A stretch of 64,000 nucleotides of DNA from Haliclystus octoradiatus (GCA_916610825.1 OU744446.1:24690445-24754444); one strand, 5' to 3'. Shown: positions 22,646 through 35,052, numbered from the stretch's first letter. The notes: a model not told the origin generated them from the sequence alone. A program made the numbers and translations.

Positions 22646-25054
22646 ATGCAAAATACCGCTGCTGATCCAACTTCACCTGCTTCTGCTGAGAATGAAAATA
22701 ATGTCAACAATGAAGTAGAAAACAATAAAAATGATAATGGATTTTTGCCACAATTTACAATGATATTATTAGCAGCAGCAAAAAGACTAGCTACTTTATT
22801 TGTAGTGTATTGTATTGCATATTTTGGATTCAGTTTTGGCTGGATAATATTGTGTGTCATTGTACAATGTATACATAAGCAGCAGCAACAACAGCGTAAA
22901 GATCGTCGTAAAGCTGTACGCTGTGTTGCTAATGACGAAGCTGGTTACGTGAGAGCTTTATTAACAGATTTACCTTCTTGGGTATTTTTCCCAACAACTG
23001 AAAGAGCTGAATGGATGAATAAAACTATCAATCAGTTATGGCCTTATATTAACGGAATGTTAGAAAGTACATTGAGATTAACTGTCGAACCAGAAATAAA
23101 ACGTAATATGCCTAGCTCATTAAAGGGGATTCATTTCGAAGAAATCAATTTTGGGGACCAGTCACCTAGAATTGGTGGTGTTAGAGTTTTTGCTAATAGC
23201 TCAAAAAGATCAGAAATAGCACTGGACTTGGATATCGTATATTCTGGTGATGCAAAAATTACATTAGCTACACGAGGGGTTAAATTAGGTGTGGAAGAGT
23301 TGTACATCAGAGGAACTATGAGAATTATATTGGGTCCCTTGTGTTCGGAAGTACCCTTGGTTCAAGCCATCAGTTTGTACTTTGTGAATCGACCTGAAGT
23401 TGATTTTAATCTAACAAATCTACTGAACGTACTGGACGCCCCAGGAGCGAATACCATTATCAGAAATATTATCGATGATACCATTGCATCATTTGTTGTT
23501 TTACCAAATAAAATAAACATTCCATTGGTGGATAACTTGGATAATTATGATATGAAGATGACTAAACCACAGGGAGTTTTAAGAATTAATTTGATCGAGG
23601 CTAGAAATTTGATGGCAAAGGATATTGGGATAGGTAAGAAATCTACATCAGATCCTTATGCAACTATATCATGTGGAGTTGAGGCGTTTCAAAGTAACGT
23701 TAAATATTCAACTTGTGAACCAATTTGGCGAGAATATTTTGATATGTTTGTTGATGATGCTGAGAACCAATCAATTATCATGAAATTATTCGATGAAGAT
23801 AGATCTTCTCGAGATGAGCCATTAGGCGAGAAAAATATACACCTCCAAGGAATACAGATGAAGAAATTCAGTCGAGTTTGGCTAACACTTGATAAAGCTA
23901 AACATGGCCAAGTACATATTGAAATGACATGGCTTGAGTTGACATCGAATAAAGGTGATTGGCAAAGAGATACTGTAACTGGAAGCTCTCAAACGAATAC
24001 CTTCAAAGATCCAAGGCAGTTCCCGCATGCAGCTCTACTTGTATTCATCGATTGCGCCAATAATTTACCTAGGGGTAAGAACAATGCACCGTGCAATCCT
24101 GTTGTAAAGGTATCGTTAGGAAATATTACGCATGAGACGAGAAGGCTTGTGAATACGATTAATCCTGTTTTTGAAGAAAGCTTTAGATTTTGTGTAGATG
24201 AACCTGAATTTCAAGTTGTTAAATTTGATGTACATGATCATAAGAAGGGTAAATCTGTAGGAAGTTTCCATTATCGTTTAAGTGAGTTGATAGCAAGTGA
24301 TAATATGTCAATTGGTCAACCTTTTCATCTGTCTAACAGTACGGCTGATAGCACGCTCACCCTTAAACTCATTTTACAAGGTCTCGTTGTCCCAGATAGC
24401 GCACTTAATGATATTGATTATGAGGCTATGGATTCACTCGAACCAATGGATAGCCCTATTCCAGCTCAAACCTCAGTCAGAGAAGGGACAAACGGTCTTA
24501 TTAAACGAACAATTCGACGCAGTAATACTAGCCCAGTCGATTATAAATCGTTACAAAAGGTTTGCGATATCCAATTAACATTAGTTTATGAAACAAAATT
24601 AAGAAAATTTAATTTGGTCGTCCACAAACTGAGATTTAACAATAAATTTATTATACATTTGAAAGATATTAGACCATACATTCGTATTTATATATTATCT
24701 GAACATTCAAAATGCCAACGTGTTACTACTGCAACGTTACGAAATGGTGTCAACGCTGTGTTTAACCAAGCATTTGAATTTGACATTGACGAGAAAGAAA
24801 AAATTAACAATATCAAATTAGATGTCATTGTTAAAAGTGATGTGAGCTTCTTACGTAAGGCAACTGGATTTAAAAGTGCTATTGCAGGTAAATTAATTGA
24901 TCTTGGAGATGTCGATTTACTAACAGGATCTCCGCAATGGTATCAAATGTTTGGTAAAGGGACTGATGTCAGGAGAGCTAGTTTTGCCAATGATTCACCA
25001 AGAAGATATGATTCAATACCAGCAGAAACACAATCACTGTCTGGACTCAAATGA
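22646..25054 (+). CDS. ESYT2: Extended synaptotagmin homologue, intronless coding sequence
   Basis: ER-anchored tether that moves lipids at ER-plasma membrane contacts. 802 residues in one open frame. Order: an N-terminal polar tail; a hydrophobic hairpin at about 38-78 (MILLAAAKRLATLFVVYC, IILCVIVQCI); an SMP lipid-transfer domain at about 105-300 (EWMNKTINQLWPYI ... IASFVVLPNKI); C2A at about 313-430 with acidic Ca2+-site residues (MAKDIGIG, TSDPY, LFDEDRSSRDEPLG); C2B at about 455-580, where the loops read NNLPRGKNNAPCNP and VHDHKKGK, so calcium binding is probably lost; a linker with Pro/Ser; and C2C at about 665-790. The three-C2 plan fits the E-Syt2/E-Syt3 group; the symbol is by domain plan, not tree. 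A spliced leader is implied by the AG at 22629. Absence of coding introns contrasts with its neighbours and with most animal E-Syt genes, suggesting a retrocopy or intron loss. Confidence 0.9.
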   Translation: MQNTAADPTSPASAENENNVNNEVENNKNDNGFLPQFTMILLAAAKRLATLFVVYCIAYFGFSFGWIILCVIVQCIHKQQQQQRKDRRKAVRCVANDEAGYVRALLTDLPSWVFFPTTERAEWMNKTINQLWPYINGMLESTLRLTVEPEIKRNMPSSLKGIHFEEINFGDQSPRIGGVRVFANSSKRSEIALDLDIVYSGDAKITLATRGVKLGVEELYIRGTMRIILGPLCSEVPLVQAISLYFVNRPEVDFNLTNLLNVLDAPGANTIIRNIIDDTIASFVVLPNKINIPLVDNLDNYDMKMTKPQGVLRINLIEARNLMAKDIGIGKKSTSDPYATISCGVEAFQSNVKYSTCEPIWREYFDMFVDDAENQSIIMKLFDEDRSSRDEPLGEKNIHLQGIQMKKFSRVWLTLDKAKHGQVHIEMTWLELTSNKGDWQRDTVTGSSQTNTFKDPRQFPHAALLVFIDCANNLPRGKNNAPCNPVVKVSLGNITHETRRLVNTINPVFEESFRFCVDEPEFQVVKFDVHDHKKGKSVGSFHYRLSELIASDNMSIGQPFHLSNSTADSTLTLKLILQGLVVPDSALNDIDYEAMDSLEPMDSPIPAQTSVREGTNGLIKRTIRRSNTSPVDYKSLQKVCDIQLTLVYETKLRKFNLVVHKLRFNNKFIIHLKDIRPYIRIYILSEHSKCQRVTTATLRNGVNAVFNQAFEFDIDEKEKINNIKLDVIVKSDVSFLRKATGFKSAIAGKLIDLGDVDLLTGSPQWYQMFGKGTDVRRASFANDSPRRYDSIPAETQSLSGLK

Positions 25055-25935
25055 CATGTAGACGCTGAAGAGTTTATCAAAAATTAAGAGATAACAAAGA
25101 TTACAGTGTGCCCATAACGTTTCTGCTTATGGATTAACATTTCGAGTGGATTATCCGATTAGTCAAGTCATAGCGCATAGACCATGTACTATATTGTTGT
25201 AAAAGCATCATTATCAATATCATATAGAAATAGATAAGACGGTAGAACTGTGATAGATAAATATTCAGTGTATCATTACTTTTATAAATCAATAAGTTAG
25301 ATAACTTTTTTTTGACCAAGCAATTATATTGTAAATGACTTGATTTGAATAGCTTCTGCAGTACGACGATTCTATACACTGTACTCTCAAATTAAAGTAG
25401 TTCTAAATCCTAGGAAAACTCTAACCATATTAGTGTCCAATCGGGTAGAGTTTGTATGCTTCACTCAAGCAAGACTTGACACTATATACAGTACCTACTT
25501 TTAAAAAGCACTGTGAAACAGAACTGGTCACACTCGAGGGGTGTTCTTCGGATTACTTTTTATAGAGGGGGAACATTCTCAGAAAACATCAAATAAAGGT
25601 CGTAGTATAGGCTAGAGTTGTGACTAATGTAGAAAATGAGGCTATTTGGCCAATTTCTCCATTTCTATACCCAAAAATTTCTGGAGAATCTCTCACAACG
25701 TCAACGTGTAACCCTTTAATGGTACTGTCACGTAATAGCGTATATGAATGTAAGTTTCCCCAAGAACACTATGTTGCCTTTGAAATAGGCGGTTTACTTT
25801 AATAGAAGATTATAGAGATCTTACATATACGAACATTGCACCATATATGAAGGGACACAGGAGTGAAAATCGAGCGGCGGGGGCAGGAGCAAAAGGGCAC
25901 TTTTCAAAAATGTTCTCTGAATGGCTCCTGCACCA

Positions 25936-26536
25936 TGTATGAATGAATGAATAAATGAATAATATATTTTTCAATTGGAATTTGACAGACAAATGAAGGA
26001 AAAATGAATTACACTTACATACGGCCTAAATAGATTTTTAAAATTGTGCTAACTAATGATACGCTATTTAGACTTAATTTGAAAACAGCAAGTGAGGTTG
26101 CGCTAACCACTTCATCGGGTAAAGAGTTCTACACCGGAATGACCCGGTTGGTGAACGTATAAAATGATGCGTTAACATGCTGTATAGGCCTATTGCTTTG
26201 GCTTTAATTTTGTGGGAATGTCCACGCATGTTATATTTATTATTATCATATGGAAATAATTCATCATTAAGTCCACAATTTCATTTAATATTTTGAAGAT
26301 CATTTGCAGGTTGCACTTCAATCTCCGCAGCTCGAGAGTTTCCAAGTTGAGCTTAAGAAACGGTCATTGTAATTTTCAAAATGTATACCAAATAAATAGC
26401 AAATACGTTTCGTATAACGCTTTTGAGCCTTCTCAATGATAGTTATGTCTTTTAACAGGAGGGGATTCCACATTGGAGAATTTGATTCGACTATAAAAGT
26501 CTTTACGTATGTCTTAATCTTGTAAGTTTGTAACAA
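25936..26536 (-). pseudogene. LINE 3'-end fragment (RT C-terminus plus simple tail)
   Basis: On minus: NSPMWNPLLLKDITIIEKAQKR and RYTKRICYLFG, then after a frame break LELRRLKCNLQMIFKIL and GHSGVELFT. This is the usual C-terminal order of CR1/L2/Jockey-type reverse transcriptases. Its lower end is a gaatgaatgaataaatgaat run (25939-25960), like the microsatellite tails of such LINEs. 5'-truncated and decayed. Confidence 0.75.
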
Positions 26537-26629
26537 TTGACTATTTGTGGTAAAACTTTTAAAAAGAAGATCTTAATCTTGTAAGTTTGTAACAATTGAC
26601 TATTTGTGGTGAAACTTTTAAAAAGAAGA
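26512..26629 (+). repeat. 59-bp tandem duplication
   Basis: Two adjacent copies of a 59-bp unit starting tcttaatcttgtaagtttg, almost identical (one a/g difference seen in ggtaaaac / ggtgaaac). It starts inside the end of the LINE fragment. Confidence 0.85.
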
Positions 26630-27691
26630 AACATTCGTAGATATTTGCCCTTAATTCTTTTATTGTAGAAAATCCCTGAGCAATTAACCTTTATTGTAAC
26701 AGTACAACGATACAGCCTAAGTTTGCAATCAAACAGTATTATGCAGTATTTTAGAAAGGGTACTTGCTACCCTTGTGCTAGTGTTGCTCTGGCAGGACCA
26801 CCCTGGGACCACCTACTTCCCTGCCTCCGGTGCCACTGATATATATAGATTCCACAGGAGGATAGATTCATGAGAAATTATTCTCAGTGATGATGTGATT
26901 GTGATATAAATAACTCATCCGATTCATCCAGCAGGGCAATGATTCAGTAGTCAATTTTTCAGATGGATTCACAATACTCAACCATGCATCAATCAATCCA
27001 CAATTAGGGTATTTAAGATTATAATCTTTGATAATTTGAGGAACGTGTGTCTCTATATGCTGTCTACACATATAATTAGATAAATTAATGACCACTATTC
27101 GCTAGCCATTAGGAGTTACAATTCCAAAGCAAAGCACAATAATCCGGTATTCGTTTCAATTTTCAGATAAACGACGGCTTTGACTGGTTCCAATCCAAGT
27201 CCCGCTTACTCTGATGTGCCGATATTTGATGGTTGGTAAGCGACGGCTGAAAAGAACTCCTAATTACCCTGAATGTATGCCACTTTTCAGAGTAAAAATA
27301 CGTCACCATATCCAGACTGAGGCCAAATACTAAGGACAGCAGAGAAAGCAAAACTTCTTATTAGTTGTTACGTGGAATGCCGATTGTGTTTCAGATTTAC
27401 AAAAATGTTTGTTGCTATGCCATGGTGATTTAGTCTTTGAGAATGTCACGACAAAGCATCATGTAATATACCCAAATGTAGATTTATTATACGTGGTAGA
27501 AGCAATTTGTGTCGTCTCCAAGCCTGCACTGGGTCAGATATTTTTTAGCGAATTTATGTTAGGCCTAGTTTTATTAGGCACTGTTCAGTTTATAGTTGAA
27601 TTCGGAGACAGGTTGTTTACTAATATTAATTTGCAGAAGGATGATATAAATGCAAAGTAATTTGAGAATCAATTATTAAATACAAATTAAA

Positions 27692-30600
27692 ATGGAAGCA
27701 AAACATTGGAATTCTGATGGGAAATCAAAGCCAAGTTATTTTGTTTTAGATCTACCTTTTATTTCCCAAACGATTCGATTTAGAAAACGTGGATTAGTAG
27801 GTCGTTTACTACAATTTATTTTAGTTCTAGTTTTATGTGTGACGGTTATTTTTAATGTGGCATTTATAATTGATAATTCACGACGGACTAAATCTGGATC
27901 GAATAAAGACGGACAGAAGGGAGATCGAACAAATGGAATTAATTGGGATCAATTAGCCCAAGAAGATTCACTCGAACCTTTCAACGGAAATAAAAACAAT
28001 GGTGAGCATACTCTTCCTCACCATGCATCTCTTGCTTATTTACTAGGGTAAAAAATACCATTAATCTTTACAGGCTCTGCAGTCAACGAGATTGGTTGAC
28101 CTATTAGCCATAAGTCAAGAATAGCTAACTTAGGAAATTGTTTTGCTATTAAAAATAGAAAATACCTACGTCCAAAATTTAGACCAATAATTTTGCAAAG
28201 ACCAGCTTAAACGGTGTTCACAAAAAGTGAATGAGGATGATCCCTCTAGCATTTGTATTGCTTCAGTGCATACTGCATCAAGTGTTATTGCAAGGAAGAC
28301 CCGAAAACTGTTTTTTCGAATGCACACCCTTCATTGAGAAGAACAAGACTTTGAGGTCGGATTTGCAGACGCTACTGTTTTGCTTAGAAACATTTTGAGG
28401 CTTCTCGCATGCTAGTTGGGAGGATGATCCAGATGGAATTAATTAGCAGGACTTTTAAGGTCCTCAGCAAATAAGTCCGCTCATAACATCCGCTACAATT
28501 CTATGCTGCTGAAAATGCTGTGGAATATGTCTTAGGTCAAAATAAATATATTATATCTTTGTGTATTTAAATTTCTGACTTTGGCGTCATCCTGATATTG
28601 GAATTGCAGGTGAAATCTACTAAACGGCAGGTCTGAAACTGGGGATGCTGCAGAGCCGCGAAGAGATTTGTGGAAGAGTTAAGAAGAAGTTCTTTGTTGT
28701 TGATTATCAGAATGAGACTATGACTGAATGATCTGGTTGCGTTTCTTTCCATTTATCTGCCGGTGGCATTGGAAAAATATAAATGTATTGAATGAACAGA
28801 GCACATAATTAAGTTGCTATTGGTAATGCCAGTAAACAGATTACGCTAATATTCAAAGCGAAGACATTTTAGGATGAAGTTGATAACTTAATGCCAGAGC
28901 CATCGATTGTTAATACAGTTATTCAAAAGAGATTTAAAATAATTGTTTGGATAGTTTCTTTCAAAGAAGATATATATTTTCATATATGGATTAATAATAC
29001 AGTGATATTGTCCACACTTGCGTTGGTACATTGCGCGATTGCCATTTGCATGAAACTCGTAGTAAACTCGCGTTTTTCACTCGTTTTAGTGGAAAATTCC
29101 ATATAAAGTATAGTTAATATGGTACACATAATTAGGCCTATACGTGAAATATATATATACCCTTTTCATCAAATGGTGATGATAACAATATTCAAACCGA
29201 TATATCGAAGATGGGATCACTCAATATTGCCGCTTCTTTGGTTCGGTCAAATTATGATAATGTAACTGAATACTCAAGTGACTATTATAGGCCAAAGTTG
29301 TCTAATTAATTTATTTTTATTTTACTTTGGTTTTATTATTAGCATTAATCAAAATACAATACAACACATGTGTTCTACTTTGTACAGCATAATTTTAATG
29401 TTTTACTTGAATTAATTAAGTTCCGCTCCTAACAGCAGATAAATAACAGGGAAGGCGCCATGTACTTATAAGTGTTTAATTGATGCAGATAATTTGGACT
29501 CGGATTAATTGAATAGAGCTGCATTTGTAATTGTACTCATGCTGTTCAGGTTATGCATACTGTAGTGCGACTCTTTCCCCTCTAAAATTAAATTCAATAT
29601 GATATTTTGAGTATTAATTTGTCTTATCTTTTGAAATTAGATAGGCCGAATGATACATTTTAATGAAGTTGGCCAGAGCAAGGCAAATTTAACTCTTTAT
29701 TGTCTCACCCTTCAGGCTTATTTTCTGGCAAAACAATCAATGTAGAAGTCAAATCTAGTTTTAATGAAGTTTATGTTTCTGTCAATGGTGTCAGAGTGTA
29801 TGAAAGTAGTCCTAAGGAAAGTACTAGGGGTATACATGTGATTGTCCTTAATCAAGCCACTGGCAAGGTGATGGCTAATAGAGTGTTTGATACATACTCA
29901 CCAAAAGGAGACGAAGCAATGGTGTTCTTTGTAAATATGCTACAGGAAGGAAGAATTGTTATATTTTCTTCAAAGGTAGGCTAACCGAAGGATTCTTATT
30001 TAATTTTTTATTTGTGACCACAAAATGACTAAGTTGTTTACCATTGAGGCTGAATCGTCTCCTCGCACTGGTTTTATTTTAGTTTTCAATAAAAATATAT
30101 GTTTCAGTATTTGTAGCCAAATGCTTGGTTTTAAATTCAAAGCTGATGTTTTCATTTGTTCTAAGAATGAGTGAAGGACCAAAACATATGTATTTGGCCA
30201 AAGAAAAATCACCACTCCGTTAGCCTACTGGTGTAAAACATTCTCATAAATAGATTCTTGTAAAGTTTGTGATGCAACAATGAATACTAACCGAGGAAGC
30301 TTGCCTTAGTATCCTGATGCTAGATCTCCTATCACGGAGCATTCTTCGAATTCTAAATTTATGATATCACCACTAATGTCTTAACTCTTAAATAAATCTG
30401 GATTTTTTATTCAAGGATGAAGGAAGTTTTTCGTTGAAGCAGCCAGCTAAGAAAAAGATAAAGATGTTTGGTAGTAAATTGATTGATAGTTTTGGTTGGC
30501 GTGATACATGGGCTCTGGTGAGTCGTAAACATCATCATTGGCTAGCGGAGGCCTTGCAGAAGTCAAAAAGTCAAGATTCATGGGCTGACTCTGTTATTCT

Positions 30601-31726
30601 CCAAGTAACAGTTGAATTAGTTTCACAAGATCAACTTTGTAAATATCCTAAAGGAGAAGAAAGGCGTTCTGATTTCTGCTCAAAATATGAAGGCTATGGA
30701 AGTGTTTGCTCATGTAAGTAAGCATTCATTGAACTAGGTACAGTTGAAGCAAAACAATTGTATAGTCAGTCTTTCGCACCTTAGTAGGGATTCATGTCTG
30801 CACTTTTGCGTTTCAACTAAGTTTTACAGTGATGCTGAATAAATATTGTGCAGGCTATAGATACTGGTACATGATAGGAAGTAAAAAATTAGTGTCAAAG
30901 GTTTCAATAAAGCATTTGACTGACAGAGTCATGTTTTGGCTTGCATGGTGACCTGAACCTGATGGTTATTAGTGAAGCCTAATGTATGGATCATGGATGC
31001 CTGATTTTATCATGATGGGGGAATCCTACTTAAACTTCACTAATAATTCTAACTCTGTGAAAAACAGTTTTTGAATTGTTCTCATGTTCATGAAATTTTT
31101 ATGGAGCTCATCCCCTGTGAAACAGTTCAGGAGTTCATGAACCTTTATGGACAGTTCATGAACAGCTCATGAAGAGTTCCTAAACTGTTTCTCACAGGAG
31201 ATGCACTGTTTGTAAAGGTGTATAATATAAATATTTGTGAAGAAATCCATCCACTGATAAATAGAATATTTGTTTGTAGTGCTTGAATTATAGTGGAACC
31301 TGTATATATCAGTCAGCAATAATTTGTAACAAACTGACAATATTCCTATATGTATTCAATTTAATCAATTTGTTTCAGGTAAAAATCCAGCCCCAATTGA
31401 CTTAAAAGGAGAGCCAATGCCAGGAGAAACCATCTCAACTGTTCCAGTTGCAGTTGTTGCTTCCAATCGACCACATTATCTGTATCGTATGTTACGTGGT
31501 CTTTTAATTGCTCAAGGAGCAAATCCAAACATGACAACAGTGTATATTGATGGGTTCTTTGACGAGGCTTCTGCTGTTGCCAAGTTGTTCAACGTTAGGA
31601 GTGTACAGCATACACCGCTTTGCAGTAAAAACTGCCGTATTGGTCAGGTAAGAAGCTTTGTGCTATTATAGATTAATTTAACAAATTAACCAACTTAATC
31701 TGTTACTAAGGCATATATGAATGATG

Positions 31727-31767
<41 letters not shown>

Positions 31768-34700
31768 ATTCAATTTCTAGTAAAGTGGTGCAATATGCAA
31801 CAAATATCAGGCTATTACTGGTGCTACAGAAAATAGATTCAGTGTCCACCATAATTGCATGTTGCCTTGCTCACATTTTTGGTTGAGTATTTTTTATCAA
31901 TTAATCACTTTTTTTTATATATATTTGACCATTTTATTATTGTTTAATAATTTTTGTAATATAGTCCAGATCCACAAATATTGCAAATGCGAACAATTCA
32001 AACATTAAAAAAAAATAATCAAAACATCTGTCTCAGAAACCGAGAGAAAGCGTCTGTCAAATTAAACCACCCAACACAAATTTTTTGTTTAAATTTTTAA
32101 TCATTTAATTTCTCAAGTCAATGGGAAACATGTTAACTTCAATTTTTTGCCTAATGTGACTCATGGACTGATCTCCATGAAATATGACTCTCTTCAAGGT
32201 AAGATGGTGCCCAATATAAATGTCAAATATTCCATAAACAGTTTAAAAAGCAGTTGATATTTTCAGGCATGAGAAAGTTCCTCCAGTTAGCGAATTTCCT
32301 CCTTTTCTATCAATCTCAGAACAAAGAAAACACTGATCTAGCTATTGTTTTGATGAATTTTCAAGGTTTTTTTCAGGGTTTTCCTCTCTTTTCAGTGCAC
32401 TTTATTCTCATTCATATGATTTAATTAAGAAATAAAATTAAATGTGTTTATTGAATCATTCTCATTTAAATACCCTTTTGCATTACTTTAAGCATTACAA
32501 GAGAACACTCACAGAAACGTTTGATTATTATCCTGATGCTGAATTCATGGTAATATTAGAAGAAGATTTAGATGTTTCAAAAGATATCTTTGATTACTTC
32601 AACCAACTGTTGCCAGTTTTAAGAAATGATGAGTCATTATACTGTATATCAGCATGGAATGATCAGGTAAGATGGTAATAGATAATAAGGGATCACTCTG
32701 GTGATTGGGTTACTGGAATTTCCTTTGCGAAAAAAATCTATGAGTTCATGAACAGTTCATGAACATTTTTTTTGTGGGTTTGTGAAGGTGAAATTGCCTG
32801 AAAGTTCATGAAAAGTTTGTGAACGCAATTTCAATTTTACTTTTTTTCGCAGGGCTTAGACCCACTAGTTCTCTGACAGCAAACAAGAAGTTGATATTGT
32901 GGACGAGGCTGCCAAGTTTACGTTATGGATTTCTCTCTGTTGTTAGAGAATAAATGAGTCTAAATTTTGGTGACCCACAAACAATAATGATGTAATCATT
33001 TTAATCATCGTGTAGCATAATCTTTGTCTGGAATTTCAATTGTCGCCTATCAATTTCACTATACAAAAATGATTTTTTTCTAATTTCATTAGTTTTTCAT
33101 TAAATACACTTTGAATTTGGATAGTGCATCCTATGTTGATCATTGTTATTGTTTATTTGTAGGGATATAAGCATGCAAGTAAAGATCCTGCTTTGCTTTA
33201 TCGTATTGAGACCATGCCTGGCCTTGGATGGTGAGTCTTAACAACGGTCAAGTCCATTGTTCCATGCCTCAATAGGGTATTCCATGAATAATAGAAATAT
33301 AAGACCCTGGAAATGGTTCAAAGCTGAAGATCAGAGAAGGTTATTTTTCTGGACCTATCCATGAACTGTTTATAAAGTCACATATAAACTGTTTGTGTTC
33401 TTTTTATGAACACTTTATTGACTATCTTCAGGGGGATTGCATAACAATACAGTAGTCATTATATAAAAGCTGTGGGAATACGAAATTTCAAGGTTTTACT
33501 AGTACAGTAATGTATTAAATGCAAGATAATAGGGTTGACTCATCAAAAATAACAAATCTCGATAGTTGTGGTGATCTAATCGTCTTATCGCGCTCACTCG
33601 TCCTGATAGAAATTTTTACAGTATGACGTCATGTAACTCTCATTCTTCGTTTTATCAAGATTTGAAATTCTCCCTTTTTTAAATGCTTATTTCTCAACTA
33701 ATACTTATCTGTTTATCTAAAACAAAACTTGGCAAAGTAATCAAGTCATTTAATACAACAAGTTAAGGTAAAAATTTTGATTTTTCATTTTTTTATGAGT
33801 CAGCCCTATTGTGCTTCCTCAGACTTCATGAAACCTATAAAAGTACTAACAAGACTATATCCATGAGGTTTAATCAAACTTTCTTTTTGTGTTGTAGGGT
33901 TTTGAAACGTCGTCTGTACAAAGATGAACTTGAACCGTATTGGCCATCAGAGGATAAGTTCTGGGATTGGGATATGTGGATGCGAACACCCAACACAAGG
34001 AAAGACAGGGAATGCATTATTCCTGATGTATCGCGCACGTATCATTTTGGTGCTAAAGGTCTCAATGTTAATTCCTATTTTCAAGATGTTTATTTCACAA
34101 GAAGAGCATTTAACACAGCTACTAATATCAAATTTAATACTGATATAATGTATAAAGATAAATACAATGCTGAAGTGGACAAACTTGTTGGGTAAGTTTT
34201 AGTTTAAGTAAGGTTCTATTATTAATACTAGGTTTTAGTTAGCGTTTTCTCAGCTACATTGAATATGGGATTTATTGTGACTGTTGTAGAATGATTGACT
34301 GTGCCCATTGGACCTTCATCTGCTGGTTCATGGGATAAGCCATACCCCATGTTAAAACAGTTTATGAACGCTAAATGACCCAATTTTCATGAACAATTTA
34401 TGAAAAACTCCTTGAAAACAGGCCGTTTATCATTCATGGACTAGTTCATGAACAGTTCATGAGCTTAACAAATGTTTTTGAAGGGGTATGTCTATAGAAT
34501 CATATTAGCAGCATCCTAAATTCTTATATTATGTTAATTCAATCCTTTAAGTATTAAAGTCACATGCACATAGCAGGCGTTCTTACATACAATAACCTGC
34601 AACTGACTGCAATACTGACAGGCATGATAAAGCTCCTCCAATTAGCGGATTCCCTCCTTTTTTATCAGCACCAAAACAAAGAAAACACTGATATAGCTTT

Positions 34701-35052
34701 TGTTTAGTTTTAACCTGTTTTATTTTCTATTTATAATTCTAGGTCTGCTGAGGTACTCAATCATGATAAAAATCCATGCACAGATGCTAACTTCATACCT
34801 GATACAACTGGTAAGACATACGTCATGTATATACGATTTCGCCACTTCACTGATTGGGAAACTTGGATGCATGTAGCTTCATGCTTTAAACTTTGGGATT
34901 TAGATAGCCGTGGTTTTCATAAAGGTGTTTGGCGATTTTTTATGAAAGACAATCATATATTAGTTGTTGGACATCCTTCGTCAATATTTGCTAAACATAA
35001 ACCTGAAAATATTGAACCAATTTATATTCCTAATCAGAAGAAAAACGAATAG
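27692..35052 (+). CDS. POMGNT1: POMGNT1 homologue, O-mannose beta-1,2-GlcNAc transferase (8 exons)
   Basis: Golgi type II membrane enzyme that adds GlcNAc in beta-1,2 linkage to O-linked mannose, as on dystroglycan. Exons: 27692-28001, 29716-29975, 30416-30713, 31379-31647, 32493-32666, 33163-33230, 33898-34191, 34743-35052; phases close to 660 residues, the same length as the human enzyme. Seen: a short basic cytosolic tail; a transmembrane anchor at about 38-60 ([18 protein letters not shown]); a stem carbohydrate-binding domain at about 104-200 ([25 protein letters not shown]); a GT13-type catalytic domain from about 290 ([18 protein letters not shown]); the metal-binding acidic motif LEEDLD at about 401-406; [23 protein letters not shown]; and [12 protein letters not shown]. 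All donors and acceptors follow GT-AG. Nothing is truncated, so the gene looks functional. Confidence 0.97.
31058..31200. repeat. GTTCATGAAC element in POMGNT1 intron 3
   Basis: The core starts cccctgtgaaacagttcagg (31112) and ends aactgtttctcacaggag, an inverted pair. Inside are acagttcatgaacagctcatg and gagttcatgaac. The 31058-31110 part looks like a fragment of a second copy. Confidence 0.6.
31730..31764. repeat. (TA)n microsatellite
   Basis: About 17 TA units in POMGNT1 intron 4. Confidence 0.95.
32264..32357 (+). repeat. Intronic repeat copy 1 (upstream of POMGNT1 exon 5)
   Basis: About 90 bp beginning caggcatgagaaagttcctcc and ending in aaagaaaacactgatctagc. It recurs at 34619-34710 with about 85% identity by eye. 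It lies 135 bp before exon 5. Confidence 0.75.
32721..32854. repeat. GTTCATGAAC element in POMGNT1 intron 5
   Basis: Starts tcctttgcgaaaaaaatc, ends tttttttcgcaggg, and contains gagttcatgaacagttcatg and aaagttcatgaaaagtttg. Both ends are visible, with the left one degraded. Confidence 0.6.
34345..34487. repeat. GTTCATGAAC element in POMGNT1 intron 7
   Basis: Contains tttatgaacgctaaatgacc, tttcatgaacaatttatgaa and ctagttcatgaacagttcatg. The right end tttttgaagggg is weak. A diverged copy. Confidence 0.5.
34619..34710 (+). repeat. Intronic repeat copy 2 (upstream of POMGNT1 exon 8)
   Basis: Partner of 32264-32357: caggcatgataaagctcctcc ... aaagaaaacactgatatagc. It lies 32 bp before exon 8, so its T-rich end supplies part of the polypyrimidine tract. 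Confidence 0.75.

Larger units (their letters stand above)
25055..27691. other. Intergenic region E-Syt / POMGNT1
   Basis: Contains the E-Syt 3' UTR (candidate AATAAA at 25592-25597), a LINE remnant (25936-26536), a 59-bp tandem duplication (26512-26629), and the POMGNT1 promoter and leader. The short open frames at 26868-27095 and 27409-27660 match nothing I recognise. Confidence 0.5.

Noticed and set aside
26868..27095. Minus-strand frame of 75 codons
   Set aside because: Contains no motif I recognise and no splice partners were found. It could be a degraded transposon but there is not enough to call it.
27409..27660. Plus-strand frame of 83 codons just before POMGNT1
   Set aside because: In a different reading register and ended by a stop before the well-supported POMGNT1 start. 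Most likely 5' UTR or leader intron.
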